Shown here piece after piece: positions 1 through 7,725 of a stretch of DNA of 54,463 nucleotides (its first letter is position 1; each line of letters starts with the position of its first letter). This stretch comes from an uncultured Oscillospiraceae bacterium (lineage in GTDB: Bacteria > Bacillota > Clostridia > Oscillospirales > Oscillospiraceae), in NCBI GenBank assembly GCA_934569225.1, contig CAKTKC010000021.1, positions 1 through 54,463 of the forward strand, read 5' to 3'. The translations under genes were made by a program, and so were the position numbers. The notes under the pieces are model-generated. The model made no database searches. It saw only the letters and a list, made by a program, of their open reading frames with translations, and was not told the DNA's origin.

Positions 1-25
1 TTTCTGTCATTCCCAGCAGTTAAAG

Positions 26-57
26 GCATGGCGGCCCACGGGAGGACGCCGCCATGC
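26..57 (+). terminator. Rho-independent terminator of a gene left of the window
   Basis: Ten-base-pair stem (GCATGGCGGC / GCCGCCATGC) with a 12-nt loop, followed by TGTTTTACT. It probably ends a plus-strand gene whose body lies outside the window. The T-run is short, so this is a moderate call. Confidence 0.6.
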
Positions 58-255
58 TGTTTTACTATCATTATAATGTAGTAAGTATAAAAGGACAAGC
101 ATATATGTCATCGGACGATTCTCCGCGTTTTATGAAAAGCACTGGACGTTCTGTGACCGCTTCCCGTGGCGGAAATATTTCGCGCCGGACGCTGCGGCTC
201 AGCCGAGTGCGAAGTGAAACGCCTTGTAGTTCTCTGCGCCGGTGTGCGGATAAAA

Positions 256-285
256 AAGCTGCCCTGCTTGTGCGCAGGGCAGCTT
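256..285. terminator. Isolated 12-bp hairpin in the left non-coding region
   Basis: AAGCTGCCCTGC and its exact complement are separated by six bases, with an A-run before and TTGAATATTC after. It could act as a terminator on either strand, most naturally on the minus strand. The rest of 58-700 holds no open frame I can support: the frames at 54-287 and 405-599 have no convincing start signal and no recognisable family. Confidence 0.5.
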
Positions 286-710
286 GAATATTCTTAGTAA
301 TGTTGCAGCAGGCGATTTTCGCAACTGCGCATCGCCGGTTCCTCTACGCCATTTTTACGCCATTTCTGCGTGGGGATGCGTAGGGAAATAGGAACTTTTA
401 TGTTTTGACTTCATCCGAAAACACCTGTCCTATCAAGCTTTATCGGCATTTGTGCGTTTGCGGAGAGTTTCAGAAACAGGCTCGCTTTCGACGATACCTA
501 ATTTCATATATACTCATTCTCCTTCGATTTTCCTTGATTTTCAAGGGGTTTCAGCGTTCGGCGTCTCGGCTGTTACACCATTTTGCTGAAACTGCCTAAC
601 GGCACAGGTGTGACATATTGCAAGGCCTAAATTATAGCATATACCGTCCTTTTTCTCAAGCAGTTACGTGAAAAAACTCTCTGCATATTTGTGATTTTTT
701 CGGAAAGTCC

Positions 711-740
711 TTGCTTTTTGTCCGCTTTGGCGATTATAAT
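711..740 (+). promoter_or_regulatory. Promoter of the HTH/TPR regulator
   Basis: TTGCTT, an 18-bp spacer and a perfect TATAAT lie about 65 bp before the ATG of the gene starting at 805. This is a visual match to the sigma-A consensus only. Confidence 0.6.
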
Positions 741-804
741 TGGAACGATATCTGACATGTAAAGTCAAACCGACCGCAGCTGCTTAGACGAGGTATATAA
801 AAGC

Positions 805-1923
805 ATGAATTACCAGGGATTGATCATTTACCGCACCAGGATACAGCGGAACTGGAGCCAGGCTGGATTGTGCAAAGGAATTTGTACAGTATCCTATTTA
901 TCAAAAATCGAAACCGGCAAAGCCGAGCCGTCGGAGGAGGTTTTGCAGCTTCTCCTGGATCGGTTGGGCTTGAAAATGGATAAGGAAACAGAGCGGGAGG
1001 CCGCCGAGCTTGCAGATCAGGGTTGGGAACTGTTATTTGACGGCAGGAGCGAAAAACTGGCAGAACTGTTGAAGAATATAGATATGGAGCATTACCGGGC
1101 TGCTCCTGCATGGCTGGATCTGGCATTGCTTTCTCTCGAAACGCCCCTGGACGCTGCCTTGGAACCCTGTATGGACACACGGCAGCTGGCCCTGCAGCGG
1201 ATCCACCAGGGAAAAGCAGCAGAGGCAGTGCGTCTCATACCCAATGCATTTACCTTCTTGTCGTTTGGCATCACAGACTATAATGCCGGAAACTATTCTG
1301 CTGCCGTGGATCATTTGCAGACCGCCTATGAGCTGGCAAGCAGGGACGGTGCTGCGCGGATCATGCTGAAGGCAAAGATTTTCCTCGGCAACACCTACTG
1401 CAACCGTCAGGATCTGCCCAACATGGAGCATCATTATCAAGTCGGAAAGCGGCTGGCGGAAGATCTGCAGGATCAGAATGCCTTGCAGGCGATCGGTTAC
1501 AATACTGCCTCGACATGGATCGAGGTCGGACGCTATGAGGATGCCTACACATGGTTTTCAGCGCAGGAGTCCCCGACATTTCTGTCCCTGCACAAGCTGG
1601 CAATCTGCTGCGAAAAGACCGGGCGGCGGGAAGAGGCCCTTCGTGCTTTAAAGCAGGCGGAGGGGGTGGACCCCGACGAAGCGGAACGCGATCTTGCGCT
1701 GCAGCTTCTTAGGCTGGTTCGGTACCGGCTTGAATACCCCGATTATCTTTCCCGCGACGAATACGGTTCGCTGCTTTTGGATTGCTTTGACCGCATTCAA
1801 AGGGAACTGCCCTTTGGCTATACGGCCTTCCACTTGCCTTGGATGCTGGAATGGTATAAAGCGGCAAGGCAATATAAAAAAGCCTGTGAGCTCCTTGAGA
1901 AGTTTCCTGGCAAGACGTTATAA
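805..1923 (+). CDS. HTH-XRE / TPR transcriptional regulator (Rgg/PlcR-like architecture)
   Basis: A 372-residue cytosolic regulator. Residues 1-60 form a Cro/C1-type helix-turn-helix; the motif YLSKIETGKAEPSEEVLQLL is the typical recognition-helix region. The remainder is all-helical with TPR-like repeats, seen in segments such as SFGITDYNAGNYSAAVDHLQTAYELA and IFLGNTYCNRQ. This arrangement is that of the RRNPP/Rgg/PlcR regulators, which in known cases bind short peptides through the TPR part. No pheromone precursor ORF is visible nearby, so peptide control is only an analogy. It sits 97 bp upstream of an MFS transporter in the same direction, and that transporter is its obvious candidate target. 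The HTH and TPR folds are clear; the ligand and target are unknown. Confidence 0.8.
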   Translation: MNYQGLIIYRTRIQRNWSQAGLCKGICTVSYLSKIETGKAEPSEEVLQLLLDRLGLKMDKETEREAAELADQGWELLFDGRSEKLAELLKNIDMEHYRAAPAWLDLALLSLETPLDAALEPCMDTRQLALQRIHQGKAAEAVRLIPNAFTFLSFGITDYNAGNYSAAVDHLQTAYELASRDGAARIMLKAKIFLGNTYCNRQDLPNMEHHYQVGKRLAEDLQDQNALQAIGYNTASTWIEVGRYEDAYTWFSAQESPTFLSLHKLAICCEKTGRREEALRALKQAEGVDPDEAERDLALQLLRLVRYRLEYPDYLSRDEYGSLLLDCFDRIQRELPFGYTAFHLPWMLEWYKAARQYKKACELLEKFPGKTL

Positions 1924-1973
1924 GCCGCATATTAATCTTGTTTTTGAAAAAAACTTTCCCAAATATGCCGTCT

Positions 1974-2001
1974 TTTACTTATTTTACCAATGTGCTATAC
2001 T
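1974..2001 (+). promoter_or_regulatory. Possible promoter of the MFS transporter gene
   Basis: TTTACT, a 16-bp spacer and TATACT lie 19 bp before the MFS start codon, in the gap after the regulator gene. The -10 is good and the -35 is weak, as expected for an activated promoter. Confidence 0.5.
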
Positions 2002-2020
2002 GTGTGCAGAGGTGAAAAAT

Positions 2021-3256
2021 ATGAATACGGTAAAACTTTGGACACGAAATTTTCGCTTGGTGATTCTTGCATCCGCGATGGGTACATTAGGATCCATCGC
2101 CGGCGGTTTTGCACTGGCATTCCTGGTGTTTGATGAGACCGGCAGCACTCTGGCATCTGCGCTGATCGTAGCGATTCAGCTTATTCCGTATCTTTTGCTG
2201 CCGGTTTTGATTGCACCGTTCATGGATCGGGTTCCCCGTAAATCTTTTCTGGTGGCGGGCGATGCCGCAAATGCAGTTCTGCTGGCCGGAATGGGAATAT
2301 GGCTGCTGTTTTTTCAATTTTCTTATGTGGGTTATCTGGCGGTATCTTTGCTGCTGTCCTGCCTTGGCGCGGTAGATGAGCTGGCGTTTACAAGCATTTA
2401 TCCCGAACTGATCCCGGAAGGCGCCGAGCAAAAAGGCTATGCAGTATCCTCCATGCTCTATCCGGTTCTGAAGGTCGTCATGACGCCGCTGGCCGCGGTT
2501 CTGCTCGATGCGATCGGTGTCGCATGGATATTGATCGCGCAAAGCGGTCTCTCGCTTGCGGCAGCCATTACGGAAAGCTATATCCGTCTGGACGAAACCG
2601 AACGGAAACAGCGCACGCCATATTCTCTGGGGGCATGGATCGAAGACATCCGGGAAGCGGTACAGTATCTGAAAAAGGAGCGCGGTCTGCGCAGTATTTA
2701 TGAGTACATGGCCGTTACCAACGGCGTTGCCAATGGTTTTTCCCCCATTCTGGTAGCATTTTTCCGCACGTTTCCGGGCTTCACCGCTGCTATGTATTCC
2801 GCATTTTCCGTGGTGGAGTTCGCCGGAAGAACGATTGGCAGTACGATCCAATACCGGGTCAAGATCCCGGAGGAAAAGAGATATGGCTTCACATTCATTG
2901 TATATCAGTTTTATGAAGCCATGGATATGTGCCTGCTTTGGCTGCCCTATCCGCTTATGCTGGTCAACCGCGGGATCTGCGGCTTCCTCGGCAGCAACAG
3001 CGCAATTTTGCGGGAAACCACCGTGCAGCGCTATATTTCGGAAAGGCTTCGCTCACGCATCAACGCTTTTAACGGGGTACTGTTAACCGTTGGCTCGAGT
3101 GTCTTCTCCTTGCTGATGGGCTTCCTTGGGGAAATCCTTGATTATCGCTGGTGTGTCACAGCAGGCGGTGCTGCCGCCATGCTTGCCAGTTGGCTTCTCA
3201 TTTGGGGCAGACGCGGCGATGTGAGAAAGGTATACGAAGTAAGGGATTGTCATTGA
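2021..3256 (+). CDS. MFS family transporter
   Basis: A 411-residue polytopic inner-membrane protein. About 12 hydrophobic segments can be followed from FRLVILASAMGTLGSIAGGF to the C-terminal MLASWLLIWG. The loop between helices 2 and 3 reads MDRVPRKSFLVAGD, the usual MFS motif-A region in the macrolide-efflux-like group. The ATG at 2021 is chosen because an AGAGGTG Shine-Dalgarno precedes it and the first helix starts soon after; the same frame is open further upstream but only across the end of the regulator gene. The substrate is unknown. Drug or metabolite export is the usual role for MFS genes beside a regulator of this type. Confidence 0.85.
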   Translation: MNTVKLWTRNFRLVILASAMGTLGSIAGGFALAFLVFDETGSTLASALIVAIQLIPYLLLPVLIAPFMDRVPRKSFLVAGDAANAVLLAGMGIWLLFFQFSYVGYLAVSLLLSCLGAVDELAFTSIYPELIPEGAEQKGYAVSSMLYPVLKVVMTPLAAVLLDAIGVAWILIAQSGLSLAAAITESYIRLDETERKQRTPYSLGAWIEDIREAVQYLKKERGLRSIYEYMAVTNGVANGFSPILVAFFRTFPGFTAAMYSAFSVVEFAGRTIGSTIQYRVKIPEEKRYGFTFIVYQFYEAMDMCLLWLPYPLMLVNRGICGFLGSNSAILRETTVQRYISERLRSRINAFNGVLLTVGSSVFSLLMGFLGEILDYRWCVTAGGAAAMLASWLLIWGRRGDVRKVYEVRDCH

Positions 3257-3303
3257 GAATAAACCGTATTGTGGATGATACGGGCAAGGCATGACTTGCC
3301 GCA

Positions 3304-3334
3304 GAGGGGGGATGTTTGGCAGACGTCCCCCCTC
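3304..3334. terminator. G/C-rich hairpin between MFS and sigma-factor genes
   Basis: GAGGGGGGA pairs exactly with TCCCCCCTC across a 13-nt loop. It lies 48 bp after the MFS stop and just before the sigma-factor promoter. There is no T-run, so termination is uncertain. Confidence 0.4.
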
Positions 3335-3340
3335 ACCCAT

Positions 3341-3369
3341 TTGCCATTTTCTTTTTTGTATGATATTCT
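3341..3369 (+). promoter_or_regulatory. Candidate promoter of the sigma/anti-sigma operon
   Basis: TTGCCA, 17 bp, TATTCT, about 70 bp before the sigma-factor ATG. The spacer is a long T-rich tract. ECF operons often also use their own sigma, and I see no obvious second motif. Confidence 0.45.
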
Positions 3370-3441
3370 TTTAGAAAAATCTTCCATTCCGCGTTTTTCT
3401 GCGTGTATAGGGGTGAAGCTACTAAAAAAGGAGGCGGCGAC

Positions 3442-3999
3442 ATGGATGACAGTGAAATTCTCGATTTGTATTTCGCCCGGTCGGAACAGGCCATTGTTCA
3501 GACTGACCAGAAATATGGATTTTATTGTTACAGTATTGCCAAACGTATTTTATCCGATCCCCTGGACGCTGAGGAAAGCGTCAACGATACCTATTACTCC
3601 GCCTGGAAGCTGATCCCACCCCGCAGACCCCAGCGGTTTTCCACCTTCCTGGGAAAGATCACCCGGAATCTTGCCATCGACCGCTGGCGGAAGAATACCG
3701 CCGAAAAGCGGGGGAAGGGGGAGACGCAGGTGCTGCTGGACGAGCTGGCGGAGTGCGTCGCCGGAAGCGAAAGCCCGGAGACGGAGCTGCTTCGCAAGGA
3801 GCTGACCGCCTCGCTGAACCGCTTTCTGCGGAAGCTCCCGGAAAAAGACCGCACCGTCTTTCTGCTCCGGTATTACTATGCCGGTACGAAGGAAGACATT
3901 GCCCGGAAGACGGGGCTGTCTTCCAATCAGGTGAAGTACATCCTGCAAAAGGTAAGAAAACAGTTGGCCGACACACTCAAAAAGGAGGGTTTACAATGA
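3442..3999 (+). CDS. RNA polymerase sigma factor, sigma-70 family (ECF-type)
   Basis: A 185-residue alternative sigma factor. Region 2 is seen in SIAKRILSDPLDAEESVNDTYYSAWKLI and region 4 in LPEKDRTVFLLRYYYAGTKEDIARKTGLSSNQVKYILQKVRKQLAD, with a helix-turn-helix at residues 135-175. The PPRRPQRFSTFLGKITRNLAIDRWRK segment is the conserved region 2.4/linker of clostridial ECF factors. The start at 3442 (MDDSEILDL) is supported by AAAAAGGAGGCGGCG just upstream; an in-frame ATG at 3403 lacks such a site. Its stop overlaps the start of the next gene (ATGA), so the two are translationally coupled. The next gene is a membrane protein likely to be its regulator. Confidence 0.9.
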   Translation: MDDSEILDLYFARSEQAIVQTDQKYGFYCYSIAKRILSDPLDAEESVNDTYYSAWKLIPPRRPQRFSTFLGKITRNLAIDRWRKNTAEKRGKGETQVLLDELAECVAGSESPETELLRKELTASLNRFLRKLPEKDRTVFLLRYYYAGTKEDIARKTGLSSNQVKYILQKVRKQLADTLKKEGLQ

Positions 4000-5390
4000 C
4001 GGCTTATCAACTTTTCCGGGGACTGACCGGCGTGGACGGGGAACTGCTGGCGGCGGCAGAGCTGGTGGATTCCCGGAAGGAACCTGCCCCAAAGAAACTG
4101 CCCGCAAGGAAAATCTGGCTTGTTGCAGCGGTCATTGCGCTGGCGCTGCTTTTGGTAGGGTGCGCGGTGGCCTATGCCTTAACTGTTTTCGGCAGTCCCG
4201 CAGAGATGATCGCCGGTCTGTACGGAGGGGCTGACAGCGCCGCCCCATTCGAAGATTCCGACCCGGATCGGCCGAACGCCGCCTGGACTGTTCCGGGGTA
4301 TGAAAAGTCTCCCGTGGAGGAAACCGTTGCTCAGGAGCTTCAAAAATGGGTTTCCCCCGTGGGGAAAAGCATTTCCACAGACGGCTACACCCTGACGGTC
4401 GATGCCTATGTCTACGACAGCACCACCCAATGCGGGTTTATCACCATGCTTCTGACCCACGACGCGCCGATAGAGCTGTCCCCAGGCCGGAACGGTTTGC
4501 TGGGCAGTGTTCCCGTAAACATCAATCAGTACGGCTATGCCTATCTGATACCCGAAAAGACGACGGACACCCAGCTGGCGTTTACCTACTATTTCCGGGC
4601 GGATATGCAAAATGGAACGAATCTGCTGGTATCCTTCCCGGATTTTGAGGAGGAAGCCAAATGGGAGGAATACGAGAAAAACCGTTCCGCTGAAATAGAG
4701 ACCATTCGTGAGCGGCTGAAGCAGGAGCTTACCCCGCAGGAAGCCGCTGAGAAAATGGAAGCGCTGGGTTACGGGAGCGGCGGCTATACCGGAGAATATG
4801 ACGACTACTATTATCTGGCGGCTCATGAATATGATGCTGCCCACAGCGCAGACCGGCTCAGCGAGGAAGAGATAGAACGTCAGGCGCTGGAGAAAAATTT
4901 ACGGGAAGAACTGACACCGGAGGAAGCGGTGGAACAGCTTCGTTCCCTCTGGGGAGACGAACTGGTAGACGAGATTTTCGCCGACCGGATGGAGGAGATG
5001 ACCGCCTTCGCATACCTCACACTGTCGGAAAGAGCCTACGAGCAAGCCCACATGGACGAAATGGTGTGCGTTTCCCTCCCGGACGGCGGCAGTCTGCCCC
5101 ATCGGACCTTTGGTCAGGGGGATGTTTATGTAAACTCCCTGTGCATTCGCATCCGGTCTTCCCGTTACGCGGAGCCGGGCGGCGATATCCAGACCCTCAT
5201 CTTCCACATGACGGACGGCACCGACTTTGTCGTTGTGGACAGCGTGATAGACAACACCCTGTTCAAGCGGGTCATTGAACACGGTGATTTTCTCGACATG
5301 TTCAACAGCGCGATCAACATCGATAAAATACAGTCCGTGGAGGTCGTTGGCAAGCTGTCCGGCGCAACACTGGAAGCCGATGCGGATTGA
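3996..5390 (+). CDS. Single-pass membrane protein, probable anti-sigma factor / sensor
   Basis: A 464-residue protein with a short N-terminal cytosolic part (about 42 residues), one transmembrane helix (IWLVAAVIALALLLVGCAVAYAL, about residues 43-66, with a Cys in the membrane) and a large extracytoplasmic part of about 395 residues. This topology and the ATGA overlap with the sigma gene are typical of an anti-sigma or sigma-regulating membrane protein, with the short cytosolic tail holding the sigma. Inside the outer part two similar helical stretches carry the phrases ELTPQEAAEKMEALGYG and ELTPEEAVEQLRSLWG, which look like a repeated module (roughly residues 245-265 and 303-325). I recognise no catalytic domain. 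The anti-sigma role is inferred from position and topology. Confidence 0.7.
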   Translation: MTAYQLFRGLTGVDGELLAAAELVDSRKEPAPKKLPARKIWLVAAVIALALLLVGCAVAYALTVFGSPAEMIAGLYGGADSAAPFEDSDPDRPNAAWTVPGYEKSPVEETVAQELQKWVSPVGKSISTDGYTLTVDAYVYDSTTQCGFITMLLTHDAPIELSPGRNGLLGSVPVNINQYGYAYLIPEKTTDTQLAFTYYFRADMQNGTNLLVSFPDFEEEAKWEEYEKNRSAEIETIRERLKQELTPQEAAEKMEALGYGSGGYTGEYDDYYYLAAHEYDAAHSADRLSEEEIERQALEKNLREELTPEEAVEQLRSLWGDELVDEIFADRMEEMTAFAYLTLSERAYEQAHMDEMVCVSLPDGGSLPHRTFGQGDVYVNSLCIRIRSSRYAEPGGDIQTLIFHMTDGTDFVVVDSVIDNTLFKRVIEHGDFLDMFNSAINIDKIQSVEVVGKLSGATLEADAD

Positions 5391-5405
5391 GTAACAGCGT
5401 GAACA

Positions 5406-5441
5406 GCGCCCCGTTTCCCCACAGATCGGGAAACGGGGCGC
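5406..5441 (+). terminator. Rho-independent terminator of the sigma/anti-sigma operon
   Basis: Perfect 14-bp stem (GCGCCCCGTTTCCC and its complement) with an 8-nt loop, followed by ATTTTGCTGTT, 15 bp after the stop codon. Confidence 0.85.
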
Positions 5442-5450
5442 ATTTTGCTG

Positions 5451-5479
5451 TTGACATCCGGGATTGCGCGCGGCATAAT
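5451..5479 (+). promoter_or_regulatory. Promoter of the MarR-ABC exporter operon
   Basis: TTGACA (5451-5456), a 17-bp spacer and CATAAT (5474-5479). It is followed at once by a long palindrome and then the MarR gene. Confidence 0.8.
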
Positions 5480-5480
5480 A

Positions 5481-5508
5481 GTTGTACATACAACGATGTA
5501 TCTACAAC
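5481..5508. promoter_or_regulatory. Palindromic operator, probable MarR binding site
   Basis: A 28-bp dyad with arms GTTGTA-C-ATACA and TGTAT-C-TACAAC around a CG centre; 24 of 28 positions are symmetric. It starts one base after the -10 box and covers the transcription start, so binding would block transcription. The MarR-type gene starts 16 bp further on, which points to autorepression. The protein-site link is inferred from position. Confidence 0.75.
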
Positions 5509-5524
5509 GAGTCAGGAGGCTGCC

Positions 5525-5995
5525 ATGGACATTACGGAACGGAAGATCACCAAAATCGCCCGGGAGACGGAAAAGCTGGTTCTGCGCACCATGCGGGAAA
5601 CCGGCGTCGGCACGGCGGAGATCGATCTGATCCATGCCCTGCGCCACAATCCCGGCTGCACCCAGGCGGCGCTGGCGGAGCTGCTGCACGCGGACAAAGC
5701 CGCCATCGCCCGCAGAACGAAGAATCTGGAAGCGAAGGGCTACCTTGTCCGCCGGGACGCCCCCAACGACCGGCGCAGTCAGCTGCTGTACCCCACGGAA
5801 AAGGCGGAGAGCCTGAAATCCTCCAAAGCGGAGATCGAAGCGGCCTTTTACGAATACCTGACGGATACGCTGACAAAAGAGGAAGCCGCCGCCTTTGCCG
5901 CCGCGCTGAACAAGCTCTACGCGGCGTCCAAGGCAGAAAGCCGGGCGGGCTTCCCGCACTTTATTCAGGCGGCAAAGGGGGGACGACAGCGATGA
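5525..5995 (+). CDS. MarR family transcriptional regulator
   Basis: A 156-residue winged-helix repressor. The pattern LIHALRHNPGCTQAALAELLHADKAAIARRTKNLEAKGYLVRRDAPNDRR contains the HTH and the basic beta-wing of MarR proteins (about residues 37-88); flanking helices would form the dimer. The ATG at 5525 follows GTCAGGAGGCTGCC, a good ribosome site. The stop overlaps the ATG of the ABC exporter gene (ATGA), so regulator and transporter are coupled. Like other MarR-exporter operons it probably senses a toxic small molecule and derepresses export. The ligand is unknown. The palindrome just upstream is its likely operator. Confidence 0.9.
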   Translation: MDITERKITKIARETEKLVLRTMRETGVGTAEIDLIHALRHNPGCTQAALAELLHADKAAIARRTKNLEAKGYLVRRDAPNDRRSQLLYPTEKAESLKSSKAEIEAAFYEYLTDTLTKEEAAAFAAALNKLYAASKAESRAGFPHFIQAAKGGRQR

Positions 5996-7725
5996 AGCGT
6001 GAAAAAGCCTTCCGCCCGGACAGGATCGGCGCGTATTTCCGCGTCGAATGGCTGCCGCTGGCGCTGGTGACCCTTTCCGGCCTGATCTACAACATCGGTC
6101 TGCTTGCCACGCCATGGTTTGAAGGGCGGCTGGCGCAGTGCCTTGCGGACATTCTGGGCGGAAATGCCACCGCCGGGAAAATGGCGGTTCTGGTGCTTGC
6201 CTATATTCTCGTCACGCTGGGGGTGCAGGCCGCGCGGTTTATCAAGCGGTTCTATGTCCGCCGCTTCGCCAACAACATCAACCGCCGGATGAAGGGCATT
6301 CTGTACGCCAATCTGGTGCGCAGAAGCCGTGCATCCCTGGAACAGGAGGGCGCGGGGGAGCTGATGACCAAGGCCATCTCCGATATAGACGACTGCGTGG
6401 AGGGAATGCGGAAATTCACCACCGAGGTCTTCGACACCGGCGTGGCGCTGGTGGGCTACGCCGTCATGCTTCTGGTGTACGACTGGCGGCTGGCAATCCT
6501 GAGCCTGCTGTTCACGCCGGTATCCTACGTCTGCGCGGCGTGGATGAAGCGGAATGTCCAGCGGGCGGGCGCGGCCTACAAAAAAGCGGCGGGCGCACTC
6601 AGCACGGCCACGCTGGATCGGGCGCAGAACGCCGTAACCTACCGCATTTACGGCTGCGAAAGCACCCGGGAGGGGCAGTACGAGCATACGCTGGACACCT
6701 ACGAGAAGACCGCCGTCCGCAGCAACGTATGGCAGTCGGCCCTGCCGCCGCTGTATCTGGCCGTGTCGGAGGCGGGGGTGCTGTTCATTCTGTGGTTCGG
6801 GGCGAAAAACGTCCTCGGTTCCGGGTGGCGCGCCTGGGACATTGCGGCGTTCACCACGTTCCTCTCCTGCTTTACCAAGCTGACGGTGAAATCCTCCAAG
6901 GTGGCGAAGCTGTTCAACTCGGTGCAGAAGGCGGAGGTCTCATGGAAGCGCATTCAGCCGCTGATGAAGTCCCCGGAGACGCTGGAGCCTCTCGCCGTTC
7001 CGTCAGCGGCGGACGTGACCCTTGAGAATCTTTCCTTTGCCTACGGCGACCAGCCGGTTTTCTCCGGGCTGAGCCTGACGGCGCATCCGGGGGACATCAT
7101 CGGCGTCACCGGGCCGGTGGCCTGCGGCAAGTCCACCTTCGGGCGGGTGTTTCTCTGCGAAGCGCCCTACGGCGGCTCGGCAAAATTCGGGAAGACCGAA
7201 TTTTCCACCCTCACCCCCCGCCAGATCGCGGCGACTGTGGGATACTTAGGACACGACCCGGAGCTGAGCGCCGACACGATTCAAAATAACGTTCTCTGCG
7301 GAAGCGATCAGGACGCGAAGCCCTGGCTCGCCGCGGCGGCACTGGATCATGAAGTGCTTGCCATGGAAGCAGGGCTGGACACCGTCGTCGGCAGCAGCGG
7401 CACGCGGCTTTCCGGCGGTCAGGCGCAGCGGCTGGCGCTGGCAAGAACTCTTGCCCACCCCAGACCCGTTCTGGTTCTGGACGACCCCTTCTCCGCGCTG
7501 GACAGAAATACCGAGGATACCGTGTTCGCAAATTTGCAGGAATACGCAAAGGATAAGGTCGTGTTCCTGATCTCTCACCGGCTGTATCACTTCCCGCAGA
7601 TGCGCAGCGTAATCTTTATGGAGGACGGCAAGGCCACCGTCGGCACCCACGAGGAATTGATGGCATCCGTTCCGGTGTACCGGCAGCTCTATGAAAGCCA
7701 GACAGGAGGGCAGACTCATGAATAA
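5992..7725 (+). CDS. ABC exporter subunit 1 (fused membrane and ATPase domains, degenerate Walker B)
   Basis: A 577-residue half-transporter. The first ~320 residues carry six membrane helices (for example WLPLALVTLSGLIYNIGLLATPWF and TGVALVGYAVMLLVYDWRLAILSLLF). The nucleotide-binding domain follows, with Walker A GPVACGKST (about 374-382), signature LSGGQ, Walker B VLVLDD and H-loop SHR. The catalytic glutamate after Walker B is Asp, the known hallmark of the degenerate site in heterodimeric exporters such as BmrC and TM287. Its partner is the next gene, overlapping by 8 bp, which has the complementary defect in its signature. It is expected to form an export pump in the cell membrane under MarR control. 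Substrate unknown. Confidence 0.9.
   Translation: MKREKAFRPDRIGAYFRVEWLPLALVTLSGLIYNIGLLATPWFEGRLAQCLADILGGNATAGKMAVLVLAYILVTLGVQAARFIKRFYVRRFANNINRRMKGILYANLVRRSRASLEQEGAGELMTKAISDIDDCVEGMRKFTTEVFDTGVALVGYAVMLLVYDWRLAILSLLFTPVSYVCAAWMKRNVQRAGAAYKKAAGALSTATLDRAQNAVTYRIYGCESTREGQYEHTLDTYEKTAVRSNVWQSALPPLYLAVSEAGVLFILWFGAKNVLGSGWRAWDIAAFTTFLSCFTKLTVKSSKVAKLFNSVQKAEVSWKRIQPLMKSPETLEPLAVPSAADVTLENLSFAYGDQPVFSGLSLTAHPGDIIGVTGPVACGKSTFGRVFLCEAPYGGSAKFGKTEFSTLTPRQIAATVGYLGHDPELSADTIQNNVLCGSDQDAKPWLAAAALDHEVLAMEAGLDTVVGSSGTRLSGGQAQRLALARTLAHPRPVLVLDDPFSALDRNTEDTVFANLQEYAKDKVVFLISHRLYHFPQMRSVIFMEDGKATVGTHEELMASVPVYRQLYESQTGGQTHE

Noticed and set aside
54..599. Two small open frames in the left non-coding region
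   Set aside because: No Shine-Dalgarno, no codon pattern like the neighbours and no recognisable family; one overlaps a terminator hairpin.
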